Position numbers and translations under genes: made by a program. The notes beneath the pieces are model-generated. The model was not told the origin of the DNA. It worked only from the letters and a program-made list of their open reading frames with translations, and searched no databases. Positions 26,663 to 36,153 of a stretch of DNA of 64,000 bases are shown one piece after another. How positions within the stretch are numbered: the first letter of the stretch is position 1; each line of letters starts with the position of its first letter. The DNA comes from Gilvimarinus gilvus (GTDB taxonomy: Bacteria > Pseudomonadota > Gammaproteobacteria > Pseudomonadales > Cellvibrionaceae), in NCBI RefSeq assembly GCF_030518155.1, contig NZ_JAULRU010000418.1:124001-188000 (forward strand). Direction: 5' to 3'.

Positions 26663-28228
26663 TCATTGCGACCGCACCGCGCAATATCGCCTAATGTACT
26701 CACTGTGTGTTGGCAGCGCAGCGGCTGTTTTAGAGACAGAGTCTCTTAACAGTTGCATATTTTGTGCAAGAGATTCGCTGGGCACCTGTTCGACTAACTT
26801 GTCGTAGTTTTTCGGGTAAATCCCCTGCCCCAACATTACGGCCAACCAGCTGTGCGGGGTAAAGAGATCTTCAGGTGAAGGAATCAGACGGCCACTGCCT
26901 TTAAAAATTTCAATCGTGGCTTGCAGAGAGTCGGGAATAGCCATGTTCTTTACATATCGCCAAAATTCGGTGTCCTCACGCTCTGTAGCATTATAGTGCA
27001 GGACAATAAAGTCGCGTAAACGCTCGTAGTCTGCGGTCATCACTCGATTGTAATGAGCGATTTCCGCCGGGTTATAGCCCCGGCCGGGCCATAGGTTTAG
27101 CAGCCGCTGAATACCCATTTGCGCAAGGTGAATACTGGTTGACTCCAGAGGCTCAATAAAACCGCCGGCAAGTCCAATGGCAACACAGTTCTTTTCCCAA
27201 AATTTTTGTCGGTGTCCAGTTCTAAAGCGCAAAGGCTTCGGATCGCTTAGCGGAGCACCTTCGGCCCCCGCCATTAGCTTTTCATAAACGTCGTCTTCAC
27301 TAGCGTGTGCACTGGAGTAAACGTATCCGTTACCCATTCGCTGCTGCAATGGGATACGCCATCGCCATCCGGCATTGTCCGCTGTTGCTCGGGTGAATGG
27401 GTCGGGAGTGCTTATTCCTTCGGTCGGTAGCGCGATCGCCCTGTCGCATGGCAGGTAATGACTCCAGTCGATATAATCACTCGCCATGGCGCCTTCAATC
27501 AGCAATGATTTAAAACCGCTACAGTCGATAAAAAAATCTCCGACTATGCGCGTTCCCTCTTCTAGCTCTACGGATGTAATTGTGCCGTTTTCAATATTTT
27601 TGTGAACACTAACAACCGTGCCTTCAACTCTTTTTACACCTCTTTTCTCGGCGTATCGGCGCAGCATTTGGCCGTACGCGATGGAATCGAAGTGATAGGC
27701 ATAGCGCATCGTCGAAAGAATCGCGTCCCCTCCACCCTGCGGTTGCGCAAAGCGTCCAAGCCGAGCTGCGGCAGTACATAGGTTATACTGATTAATATCT
27801 TCGGCGGCGTCTACAGTACGACCCTCATTAGCCGCAAGCTCGCGCAGCCGAAGCCATAGCTGATGAAATGAAAACTCGGGAGTGTCCCGCCCAAAAAAAC
27901 CAAACGGGTGAAAGTACGCCTGCCCCTTTTTGAGCCAATCGACAAAATCAATGCCGAGTTTGAAAGTACCCTGACACTCGCTCAACATATCGCTCTCTTT
28001 AATGCCAAGAAAATCGTTGAACTCGAACAGAGTGGGAATGGTCGCTTCGCCGACACCAATTACGCCAATATCTTCCGATTCTACAAGCGTAATACTGGTT
28101 TGCGGTGGTGCTATACGGGCAATGCCTGCCGCTGTCATCCAACCGGAGGTGCCACCCCCGACAATCACGACACTATTGACGGGGTTATCACTGCCAAAAC
28201 CAGCAGAATGTTGTTTATGAACGCTCAT
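26663..28228 (-). CDS. Flavin-dependent tryptophan/indole halogenase family protein (copy A)
   Basis: About 521 residues from ATG 28228, which overlaps the stop of copy B (TGATG) with GGGGGGAAG upstream. Features: FAD-binding VVIVGGGTSGWMTA, VGEATIPT, the lysine of TFKLGIDF (the position of the catalytic Lys in PrnA), GWRWRIP (the WxWxIP signature) and EPLESTSI with the active-site Glu. All key halogenase residues appear present. Family members halogenate tryptophan or indole using FADH2 from a separate reductase. Encoded behind a TonB receptor and a second halogenase-like gene, so the substrate may be something imported. Confidence 0.9.
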   Translation of the reverse strand: MSVHKQHSAGFGSDNPVNSVVIVGGGTSGWMTAAGIARIAPPQTSITLVESEDIGVIGVGEATIPTLFEFNDFLGIKESDMLSECQGTFKLGIDFVDWLKKGQAYFHPFGFFGRDTPEFSFHQLWLRLRELAANEGRTVDAAEDINQYNLCTAAARLGRFAQPQGGGDAILSTMRYAYHFDSIAYGQMLRRYAEKRGVKRVEGTVVSVHKNIENGTITSVELEEGTRIVGDFFIDCSGFKSLLIEGAMASDYIDWSHYLPCDRAIALPTEGISTPDPFTRATADNAGWRWRIPLQQRMGNGYVYSSAHASEDDVYEKLMAGAEGAPLSDPKPLRFRTGHRQKFWEKNCVAIGLAGGFIEPLESTSIHLAQMGIQRLLNLWPGRGYNPAEIAHYNRVMTADYERLRDFIVLHYNATEREDTEFWRYVKNMAIPDSLQATIEIFKGSGRLIPSPEDLFTPHSWLAVMLGQGIYPKNYDKLVEQVPSESLAQNMQLLRDSVSKTAAALPTHSEYIRRYCAVRSQ

Positions 28229-29781
28229 CACTTCCCCCCTTGTGGGGGCCGAAATCCATTGGTGACTACGTCTTGAATTAGGTCACGATGTGCCGGAACG
28301 GCATTGTTGGCATTGAGGCTTTGTTGTCGAATACTTTCAAACTCTCTTTTTGCATCCTCATAAAAGCGCAGCGCACCAGCTCGGTTGGATATATCGGTTT
28401 TGAAGTCCATTCCATAAAGGATATATTGCCAACTGTTTTCATCGAAAATATCGTGACTGGCATCAATGTCTAGAAAAGAAGGTGGCCTGTACTTCCACTG
28501 TTCCAGCTTGCCCTTTAAATAATCCGATGCCGATGACGCCTCCCGATTGTCACGCCAGAATGCTGTATCAGTTCTTTGACTCAAATAGTAATGAAGTTTA
28601 ATAAAGTCGATCACATGCTCAAAACGCTTGGTCATAGCGTCGTTAAACTGCCTGGCAGAGCGTTCGGTATCACCTGACCAAGGGAAAAGGTTGCAGACCA
28701 TAAGTGCGGCAACTTCGGCAAAGCTAATACCCGTTGCTTCGAGGGGCTCTATAAACCCTACTGATAGGCCAATGCCAATACAGTTTTTGTGCCACTGAAT
28801 TTTCCGAAAGCCGGCCTCAAAAGATAATTTCTTAGCGGAAAGTTCTTGTGCAGCAGGGCCAATGTGGCGTCGCAGCGTTGCAACCGCTTCGTCATCGCTG
28901 CAGTGACGGGAAGAGTAAACGTAGCCAAGGCCGCGGCGATTATGCAAGCCAATATCCCAGGTCCACCCTGCATTTTGTGCTGTGGCATAAGTACATGACG
29001 GTATAGGCTGATCGGCCCGATCATAGGGCACTTGCATAGCAACCGCCCGGTCGCAAAAAAGTTGGTCTTTGTAAGATGTGAACTCAGAGCCAAGCGTTTC
29101 TCCGATCAGTCGAGACCGGAAGCCGGTACAATCGATATACAAATCTGCGGTAAGTTCACCGTGGTCTCGACCGCGCACGGAGGCAATCGCTCCGGTTTCA
29201 TCAAGTTTTACGTCGTCTATGGTATCTATTAGCCGTTTAACACCCATCTCCATTGCACGGCGGCGCACGACTTGGGCGAGCTTGCCTGCATCGAAGTGAT
29301 AGGCATAATTTAACGGTGCGTTGTAATTAGGATGGGTTATAAGTTTGGGGGCAAGCTTGGCGTTTACAACGCTCTCTTGCACCGTGCATGCTTGGGCCCA
29401 GGGCACCTGCCCTGCCACTCCCAGCAGCCAATAGGGTAGTAAGTCCATATCCGTATGCTGCGAGCATACTTGAAACGGGTGAAAATAGGTGTCGTTTGGT
29501 ACGTCAGCAGGGTTATATTTCCAGTTGTTAAACCGAATGCCTTGCTTAAAAGTAGCGTCTGCGTCGCGAATGAGCTCACTTTCATCTAAGCCAATACGAC
29601 CCAAGGTTTTTCGGATAATGGGAAAGGTACCCTCACCTACGCCGAGGATACCGATCTCATCTGACTCCACTAAAGTAATGGAAACCCCGCCAGGAGTGTC
29701 AGCTGCAAGCATCCGCGCCATATAGGCCGCCGTAATCCAACCTGCAGTTCCACCCCCGACAATGAGAACACTCTTGCTCAT
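28228..29781 (-). CDS. Tryptophan-halogenase family flavoprotein (copy B)
   Basis: 517 residues. SVLIVGGGTAGWITAAY, LGVGEGTFPI, ATFKQGIRFNNW (Lys kept) and EPLEATGISF (Glu kept) identify the family, but the WxWxIP signature reads WTWDIG, with the Pro lost. That may alter the chloride or flavin tunnel or mean a different reaction. Ends with a one-base overlap on copy A and starts 51 bases behind the TonB receptor, so the three genes form one transcription unit. Confidence 0.88.
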   Translation of the reverse strand: MSKSVLIVGGGTAGWITAAYMARMLAADTPGGVSITLVESDEIGILGVGEGTFPIIRKTLGRIGLDESELIRDADATFKQGIRFNNWKYNPADVPNDTYFHPFQVCSQHTDMDLLPYWLLGVAGQVPWAQACTVQESVVNAKLAPKLITHPNYNAPLNYAYHFDAGKLAQVVRRRAMEMGVKRLIDTIDDVKLDETGAIASVRGRDHGELTADLYIDCTGFRSRLIGETLGSEFTSYKDQLFCDRAVAMQVPYDRADQPIPSCTYATAQNAGWTWDIGLHNRRGLGYVYSSRHCSDDEAVATLRRHIGPAAQELSAKKLSFEAGFRKIQWHKNCIGIGLSVGFIEPLEATGISFAEVAALMVCNLFPWSGDTERSARQFNDAMTKRFEHVIDFIKLHYYLSQRTDTAFWRDNREASSASDYLKGKLEQWKYRPPSFLDIDASHDIFDENSWQYILYGMDFKTDISNRAGALRFYEDAKREFESIRQQSLNANNAVPAHRDLIQDVVTNGFRPPQGGK

Positions 29782-29832
29782 CTTATTACCTCTTGTCTGT
29801 CTTGATGAACAAGAGCGTCTCCTATTCGTTAG

Positions 29833-32800
29833 TTAGAAGTCAATGCCTAAATGTAGGCTAATACGACGGTCTGTCACGAATACCGCACGATCGACATACC
29901 TGCCTTCGAGAATTTCCATTTCCGTCCGCTGGTCTTCGTCAGTGAGATTCTGGACATTTAGCTTTATATTCATACTGTCGCTAATCTGATATGAAAAGCT
30001 GGCATCGAGACGGCCAGAATCTGCGGCATAAACCGGCAAACCAATTTGGATTTGATCGCCAGTGAAAGGATCATTATAAGTTCTAGTTGTACCCGAATCG
30101 TTCGTCGTTGTCAGGTAACGATCACGCCAATTCCAGGCTAAACGAGCACTAAATTTCTCATAGTCATATAACAACGTTGTTGAGTACGCCCACTCCGAAA
30201 GGCCAATAACAGGAACGCTAAGCTTGTCACCATTGATGTCCAATGCAAATGCATCTGGCGAATCATTATCAATGAAAGTAACGTTAGCACTTACACCAAA
30301 CCCGCTTAGCCAACCAGGCAAAGAGTCAAAGTAGGTGCGCCCGCCTAACTCGAAACCCTTGATGATGGTTTCCTCGTCAGCGTTGAAGTTTGTACGGCTT
30401 GAGACCGGACCATCCAGGAACTCGCTGCCGCCACCATCAACCGGGGCTGATTGTGGATAATCTTCAGGCGAGAAGTACTCGTTAGCTGGCGCTGAGAAAT
30501 TATTGAATGTGATGTAATTGTCTATTGATTTATGGAACAGAGACAAATGCATCGTTGACCCACGATTTGGATACCACTCCAGAGATATGTCGTGGTTAAG
30601 CGACACTTCCGGCTCCAGGAAAGGGTTACCACTGGTGTTGGTATAGCCTGAGAATATGGCAGGAATAGAAACATCTTCCGTCGGGTTCAGTGCATCTAGC
30701 TCATCGTTAATCGGGTTTTCAGTTGTTTGAATACTCGCCGTTCCCTGCGCTCTGATATCTGGGTAGCGCGGCGCAGTGAGTGTTCTGGTTAAAGCATAAC
30801 GGAAAACCCAGCCATCGGCTGGCTCAAACTTGATGTTCAATGATGGCAAGAAGTAATCTTTCTCAAAACTCCCGAGACGTTGTTTTTCATAGCCGACACT
30901 CTCCAATGTCATAGGAGGTTGCATGCCTTCGTTGTCGGTCTGCCATTGCGCCACATTGTCGATGCCGCCCATTGCTTCAACTGATGCTTCGGCTGCTGCG
31001 AGACTTTCGTAATAGCGTGAACCGCCATTGAAAGTAAAGTTCCCTTCACTGGCTATATCATAGTTCACCCAGCGCACACCAATATTACCGCTGAAATTCA
31101 ACAGCGGGGAATCGCTGTCGTTCGCAAAGCCAAACATTGCGTAAGCAGACTGTGTTTTATGGTCCGTTTCATAGAATGAAGGAAGCTGATCGAAGTTTCG
31201 ATTGCGGAGAGTATCTTCATTGCTATAAAGGTACGTGGTGGCGTCCGGATCGCTGCACTGATAATGAAGCTCGGGGCCACATGCCAGATAAGTGTCGTAA
31301 ACACGGTCGAACTGCGCGGAATCATTGACTTGACGCGTACCAATCCAAGCGCCACCTAGGGGAGTTTCTTCGCCCTTAAAGAAGTCAGAAAACTCTTCCA
31401 GATAGAAATCACCTTCAGGCGCAGTGTTTGCATACGCTCGCGGCACGCCATTCCAGTTACGACCTGTAGCAGACCACCATGTACCGACAAAATTATCGGA
31501 CTCTTCGCGGTCTGCGGCGCGCGCGCCAACAGCTAACTTTTTAAAGAAACCATCGCCAATATCAAAGTTTGCGTCCAACTGAAGCGCGTGCGATTCACCT
31601 TCATTAGACATGTCAAGCCAGTTAATACGTGAAAGACCTGCCTCACCTGGATCTGTCGAGAGCGGCGTTCCTAAACTTGCATACGGGCGGTCGCCAGACA
31701 TATCCATATTTGTTTGCACAATTGAAGGAATTACAGCACTACCCAGACTGTATTTCCCTGAGCGAGATTCTGCTTTTACATACTGGTAGCTACCACTCAC
31801 ATCCCATGAGTCTTGCTCGAATTTGAAGCCGGTACTGTGATCTGCGGTGCTACTGAAAGAAGGTGTATAGCTTGAATTGGTACCAACAGCTAGGCCAGAT
31901 TCCAAGTTGGTGCTGGAAATTGCGCCTCGTACAAAGATACCATCGTCAAATTCTGCACCGTCAAACACACCAACAGACGTGCCTGGCTCCATTGAAACAA
32001 TCTGGCTTTTTCGGTTACTTTCGCGCTCAGAAATAAAGGTGGTATGGAAAAACTCAAGATTTTCGTTTGGAGCCCACTGAAGCGCACCATAGTAACCATC
32101 GCGCACTCGTTCAAACTGATCTTGCGTGTGTCGCACACCCGCCGGCGCGTATACTCGCTCACCATTGTAGTTCGTGGCATGGTATGGAGGAATAATAATA
32201 TTGCTATCGTGTGATGCGATTTTTGAATAGGCTAAGTCTAGCAACACCCCGAATTCACCAATATCAGTGTCAAAACGGCTTGATATCATTCCGGAAACCG
32301 CTGGCGTTACCTCTTCAGAATAGTCGCCGTAATCGGCCGCGATTGCGATATTGGCGTTAAAGCCATCGAAATCGAACGGCATATGTGTTTCAAGGTTTAC
32401 AGTGCCCGACACACCGCCTTCAATCAAATCGGCACGACTGGCTTTGAATACGGTCACCGATTTTAGCAACTCAGGTCCGACGTCGGCCCAGCTTAGACCG
32501 GAGCCACCGTTGGCGGAGAAAACTTCGCGCCCGTTAATAAGGGTTTTAGTCTTATTTAAGCCACGCACCTGTACGCCGGAACCCTCAAAAGCAAAGCCAT
32601 CAGGGGAACCCTCTGAGCCCGCTCGAATGCGGTTCATTGTTACGCCAGGAGCACGTTCTAGAATTTCCAGAAGTGAAGTACTGGGTACCTTCCCTGCTTC
32701 GTCCAACACAATGGAATCGCCGATGGTATCGGAGGCGCGCTTTAAATCGATTGCGTTTTCCAACGCCTGGCGCTGGCCGGTGACAATGACCTCTTCAAGG

Positions 32801-32952
32801 GTTGTTGTCTCCTGCTCCTCATCGTTGACTTGTGCAAAGGTGGGTGCTGTGCAGGTCATGATTGCTGCCGCTAAAAGCGAACGACGAAAGCCAGGGAATC
32901 GGCCTTTGGGGCATATTGCGTTTACATTAGTATTTGGTCTATTCGTTTTCAT
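29833..32952 (-). CDS. TonB-dependent outer-membrane receptor
   Basis: 1039 residues with a signal-like N-terminus (SLLAAAIMTCTAPTFAQ), TonB-box-like LEEVIVTGQRQAL, plug domain (VPSTSLLEILERAPGVTM, LINGREVF), a long beta-barrel, and a terminal Phe (SLHLGIDF) as expected for Bam insertion. Takes up a ligand across the outer membrane with TonB energy. Length and plug type resemble carbohydrate/large-substrate receptors rather than siderophore ones. First gene of the unit with the two halogenase-like proteins. An AGGAGG-like sequence 30 bases upstream is separated from the ATG by a small hairpin (GCTGCT/AGCAGC). Confidence 0.93.
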   Translation of the reverse strand: MKTNRPNTNVNAICPKGRFPGFRRSLLAAAIMTCTAPTFAQVNDEEQETTTLEEVIVTGQRQALENAIDLKRASDTIGDSIVLDEAGKVPSTSLLEILERAPGVTMNRIRAGSEGSPDGFAFEGSGVQVRGLNKTKTLINGREVFSANGGSGLSWADVGPELLKSVTVFKASRADLIEGGVSGTVNLETHMPFDFDGFNANIAIAADYGDYSEEVTPAVSGMISSRFDTDIGEFGVLLDLAYSKIASHDSNIIIPPYHATNYNGERVYAPAGVRHTQDQFERVRDGYYGALQWAPNENLEFFHTTFISERESNRKSQIVSMEPGTSVGVFDGAEFDDGIFVRGAISSTNLESGLAVGTNSSYTPSFSSTADHSTGFKFEQDSWDVSGSYQYVKAESRSGKYSLGSAVIPSIVQTNMDMSGDRPYASLGTPLSTDPGEAGLSRINWLDMSNEGESHALQLDANFDIGDGFFKKLAVGARAADREESDNFVGTWWSATGRNWNGVPRAYANTAPEGDFYLEEFSDFFKGEETPLGGAWIGTRQVNDSAQFDRVYDTYLACGPELHYQCSDPDATTYLYSNEDTLRNRNFDQLPSFYETDHKTQSAYAMFGFANDSDSPLLNFSGNIGVRWVNYDIASEGNFTFNGGSRYYESLAAAEASVEAMGGIDNVAQWQTDNEGMQPPMTLESVGYEKQRLGSFEKDYFLPSLNIKFEPADGWVFRYALTRTLTAPRYPDIRAQGTASIQTTENPINDELDALNPTEDVSIPAIFSGYTNTSGNPFLEPEVSLNHDISLEWYPNRGSTMHLSLFHKSIDNYITFNNFSAPANEYFSPEDYPQSAPVDGGGSEFLDGPVSSRTNFNADEETIIKGFELGGRTYFDSLPGWLSGFGVSANVTFIDNDSPDAFALDINGDKLSVPVIGLSEWAYSTTLLYDYEKFSARLAWNWRDRYLTTTNDSGTTRTYNDPFTGDQIQIGLPVYAADSGRLDASFSYQISDSMNIKLNVQNLTDEDQRTEMEILEGRYVDRAVFVTDRRISLHLGIDF

Positions 32953-33325
32953 TATTGTCGAAAGCTGCTTTACCAGCAGCCCCTCCTTATCGGTATTTGC
33001 CGTCAGCGTCCTTGAATGTACTGATTAAGGCACCGCCTGCGGCTAATTTATTAGATGTTTACCGCGCATGTGTGGCTTACATCATGCCACCAATATATAG
33101 TCACATAGACCATATACACTGTCAACATACTTGTATACTAGTGTAATTAATAATTGAAATTCCAATAGTTATGCACTAGGTTAGCTTCCGGTGAAGCCAA
33201 TTTTTGGGCTGCACTCAACCCTGACGTCAAATGCCACAAAGTTTTACAAGGTAGGGACTGATGCCGGTTTTTCGACAGCCTGCTAGCTACTCACTATGAT
33301 TTTGGACGACTGAACATGTTGGGAA
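32953..33325. other. Upstream region of the TonB receptor
   Basis: About 370 bases without a gene. Contains a degenerate fragment (CGGTTTTTCGACAGCCTGCTAG, 33265-33286) of the repeat seen at 39764-39856, and presumably the promoter of the receptor operon. Confidence 0.4.
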
Positions 33326-33644
33326 TTGACAAAAATTTATGTGTAAGTCTAATATGCTCCGAATTCAACAGGGCGACTCCACTTACCAAGTTTTTGTCGC
33401 AAATGGTCGCTTTAGCAATTGACGAATTAGCATATAAAACATACAAATAGTTTAAGCCTAGCGAGGCCAGAAACTGTCGGATACGTAGACCTAAAATCAG
33501 GCAATCTATTGCAGGAGGTATTGCCTCGAACTACCAGACAGAGGTTTTGAATCTACTTTTTCTAACCAATTATATCTAGCAGGAGCGATAAGGAAGGGAT
33601 TATTTAGCATGAAGCTTAGCCCCGCTTTAAGCGGGGATTTTTTT
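33326..33644 (+). ncRNA. Candidate small RNA with promoter and intrinsic terminator
   Basis: TTGACA (33326-33331), an 18-bp spacer and TAATAT (33350-33355) make a plausible sigma-70 promoter. A strong intrinsic terminator ends at 33644, giving a transcript of about 280 nt with no credible ORF. Inside, AGGCAAT (33499-33505) and ATTGCCT (33520-33526) form a stem whose 14-base loop exposes AGGAGGT. It lies between the TonB-receptor operon and the GntR gene, opposite in strand to both. Unproven; it could also be only an untranslated region. Confidence 0.4.
33619..33644 (+). terminator. Rho-independent terminator
   Basis: CCCCGCTT and AAGCGGGG (33620-33636) form a perfect stem with a one-base gap, followed on the plus strand by a run of seven T. 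It ends beside the GntR stop codon but is oriented against that gene, so it terminates plus-strand transcription. Confidence 0.8.
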
Positions 33645-33645
33645 G

Positions 33646-34386
33646 CTATTGAAAATACTCTGGGTGCTCAGCCGGTAAAGTATCCAACACTTTAAATACC
33701 TCTCGCAAATGTATGCTCATTGCACTGGCAGCCTTAGACACATCGCCAGACTTTAACGCACGAATTATGGCGCGATGTTGCGCAAGCACCCTCTTGTACT
33801 GTCCACTTTTATGCAAACTTAGATTGCGTACCCGATCCATGTGAGCTTTTTCTTCTTCAATCATGCCAGCTACTCTTTGATAGCTAGTGTAGCTTGCCAG
33901 CAATTGGTGAAACTTGTCGTCTAACGCTTGAAATAAAAGGGTGTCATCTTTATCTGCGGCACTTTTTTGCTCGGCGATAATGCTTTCGGCTTCTGTGATA
34001 ACTTTGCGCTCAGGATTGTCTGCCAGGTAACTGACAACAGACACCTCGAGCGCTTCGCGAATAAAGCGCGCCTCTAAGATTTGTTCTAAGCTAAACCGCG
34101 AAACATAGGTTCCGCGCTGCGGCCGAACCTCAGTAAAACCAAGGTTGGACAGTTTAATGAGTGCTTCTCGCACTGGCGTGCGGCTGACACCAAACTTCTT
34201 GGCCAGGGCTGTTTCTGAAATAAGCTGACCTGGCTCAAGCTGCATACTGACAATTGCATCGCGAATAAAACCGTAAATTTGTCCACTCGCCGGCCTGCTA
34301 TAGTCAATTTGTCTTCCGTATTGCGCTGCTTGCTCTAAGAATGGAACGGATTCCTGATCCTGACCCAATGCCACACCCCCTTTCAC
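33646..34386 (-). CDS. GntR-family regulator, FCD (FadR-like) subfamily
   Basis: Up to 246 residues. N-terminal winged helix: GQIYGFIRDAIVSMQLEPGQLISETALAKKFGVSRTPVREALIKL (about 34-80), then an all-helical FCD ligand domain with DDKFHQLLASYTSY, EEKAHMDRVR and HRAIIRALKSGDVSKA, carrying His/Asp positions that bind metal in this group. GTG 34386 is the longest start; a TTG at 34368 has better spacing from AAAGGGGG. Neighbour of the receptor/halogenase operon, which it may regulate in response to a carboxylate metabolite. Confidence 0.9.
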   Translation of the reverse strand: MKGGVALGQDQESVPFLEQAAQYGRQIDYSRPASGQIYGFIRDAIVSMQLEPGQLISETALAKKFGVSRTPVREALIKLSNLGFTEVRPQRGTYVSRFSLEQILEARFIREALEVSVVSYLADNPERKVITEAESIIAEQKSAADKDDTLLFQALDDKFHQLLASYTSYQRVAGMIEEEKAHMDRVRNLSLHKSGQYKRVLAQHRAIIRALKSGDVSKAASAMSIHLREVFKVLDTLPAEHPEYFQ

Positions 34387-34639
34387 TATTGTTTTAGTTT
34401 CGTGCCGCCATTCTAAAGGAAATTGAGCTTTGCTACACGATTGTTGGCACTATTTACCAATTCGGTCGACACCATAAGCGTGAGACTCTCAGTTTCGCTG
34501 CAAACCATTAGCACTCATATATGAGACCGCTCAACAGTCTAATGTAGAATAGCTGCAACCATAAATGCGAAGCATTCGTACTGGCGGAGTGGGTGTACGT
34601 GATATCAAGTGGAACGATGCTGCGAATCGCTCAAGACAT

Positions 34640-36148
34640 TTAATATACATCTCTTCGGTATCGACCTTCTGCCTGCATGCGCGCGACAGTTTTTAGACCC
34701 AGTATATCCTCTAAAACACTATGAACCCCCTCCCCCATTCCTAATCTGCTGCCACACACTAAAATACAGGCATCGCGTTGAAGCCAATGTTCCAATAGGT
34801 CTGCATTGGCTCGCATGCGATCTTGCACATACTCTGGGTGAGTCGGATCACGCGAAAACACACAGTCGAGCTGTTCGAGAACACCACAGGCGAGCCATTC
34901 AGTCAGCTCACCGGCAAAAGGTCTGTCGGCTTGCGGATCGCGCTCACCGTACAATAGCCAGCACGGCGCGCCGCCGCTGCAGGCTCGATGCTTTAGGTGG
35001 GCACGAAGACCAGCGATACCGGAACCGTTGCCAATAAGAATCAGCGGTTTGTCAGCGTCGGGCGAATGAAATTCAATATTTTGCTTTATACAGAACTCCA
35101 ACTCATCTCCTAGCGAGGTGTGTTCTGTTAAAAAGCCAGAAGCGACCCCCAGTGTGCCATTGTCCGCAATATGCTGTCTGACAACAATTTCTAGTGATTT
35201 GTTGTTGCCAGCACTGGCAATACTGTACTGCCTCGGCGCTAGTTCGGGCAAATTATTCAACCATTTCAAGTTGTCAGTTTTATTATTAAGGGAGGGTAAA
35301 CTGACCCTGTAGAGGTCCCTGGTGGCCGCAATTTCTGTGGCCGTTCGCTTGCCCCCTTGGGTATCGGTTAAAGACTCACCGCCAATCTCTAGTTGGGCTA
35401 AAATGGACTCGTACGAGCTGGCATTGTTCTTAGGAAATATTTCAATAATATCGCCAGCCTGGTAACTAACCGCCCCCTGATTAACCGAGAGTGACAGGAA
35501 ATACATTGGCGCACCGGGGCTGCCAGGGTTTAGCAACCTTCTTTCGCAAATCGCAGCCCGCTGGCGTGTAGGGTGCACGAGTTGGTCGGCCGCTTTAAAG
35601 CTAAACACACCGTCACCTGCTTGCAATTGGCGCTGCCATTGGGTCAACACTTGCTGTTCGAGCCTGGGGTTCGCGGCATCCATTTCCAGGAGAGTGCATA
35701 GTGGTGTAGCACCACGCGCGTGGAGAGTGCCATACAAGCTTTTCGCAAAGGCACAAAACTCGGGGTAATGCGAATCGCCGAGCCCTAGAATGGCAAACTC
35801 GAGAGCCGACAGCGCATTGGGTTGCAGTTGTTGTACAACGCTCGAAAAAGCAGCGCCATTATCAGGCGGCTCTCCCTCACCGTATGTACTCGCTACAACG
35901 TAAAGTGTTCGAATACCACAAACATCTTCGGCGGACAGCTGATTCAGAGCGCACAAAGACGCCGCTCCGGTGAAAGCTTCAGCCGTTTTAGTGGCTAACA
36001 AATGCGCACGCCCACTTTGACTGGCGTACGCAACAACTATGTCGGAGGTGATTGTCGCGGCGCCGCGGCGCCTAAATAAGAACCAGCAAATCACACTATA
36101 AAAAAGCGCTAGCATTGCTGCCAGCGCCCATTTCTCGATTTCAATCAT
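34640..36148 (-). CDS. Membrane-anchored diflavin reductase (flavodoxin plus FAD/NAD(P) domains)
   Basis: 502 residues. One N-terminal transmembrane helix (ALAAMLALFYSVICWFLF), a flavodoxin domain with VAYASQSGRAHLLA and STYGEGEPPDN, then an FAD domain (APRQYSIAS is the RxYS motif) and an NAD(P) domain (ILIGNGSGIAGLRAHL, CILVCGSRLGMGEGV). Same plan as sulfite-reductase flavoprotein or P450 reductase. Last gene of the Fur-box operon, so it probably supplies electrons for ferric/siderophore reduction at the inner membrane. Starts five bases after the DUF4198 gene. Confidence 0.88.
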   Translation of the reverse strand: MIEIEKWALAAMLALFYSVICWFLFRRRGAATITSDIVVAYASQSGRAHLLATKTAEAFTGAASLCALNQLSAEDVCGIRTLYVVASTYGEGEPPDNGAAFSSVVQQLQPNALSALEFAILGLGDSHYPEFCAFAKSLYGTLHARGATPLCTLLEMDAANPRLEQQVLTQWQRQLQAGDGVFSFKAADQLVHPTRQRAAICERRLLNPGSPGAPMYFLSLSVNQGAVSYQAGDIIEIFPKNNASSYESILAQLEIGGESLTDTQGGKRTATEIAATRDLYRVSLPSLNNKTDNLKWLNNLPELAPRQYSIASAGNNKSLEIVVRQHIADNGTLGVASGFLTEHTSLGDELEFCIKQNIEFHSPDADKPLILIGNGSGIAGLRAHLKHRACSGGAPCWLLYGERDPQADRPFAGELTEWLACGVLEQLDCVFSRDPTHPEYVQDRMRANADLLEHWLQRDACILVCGSRLGMGEGVHSVLEDILGLKTVARMQAEGRYRRDVY

Positions 36149-36153
36149 TATCG

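Noticed and set aside
33609-33644. Short ATG-initiated frame overlapping the terminator
   Set aside because: It would translate through the terminator stem into the GntR gene on the other strand; not credible.
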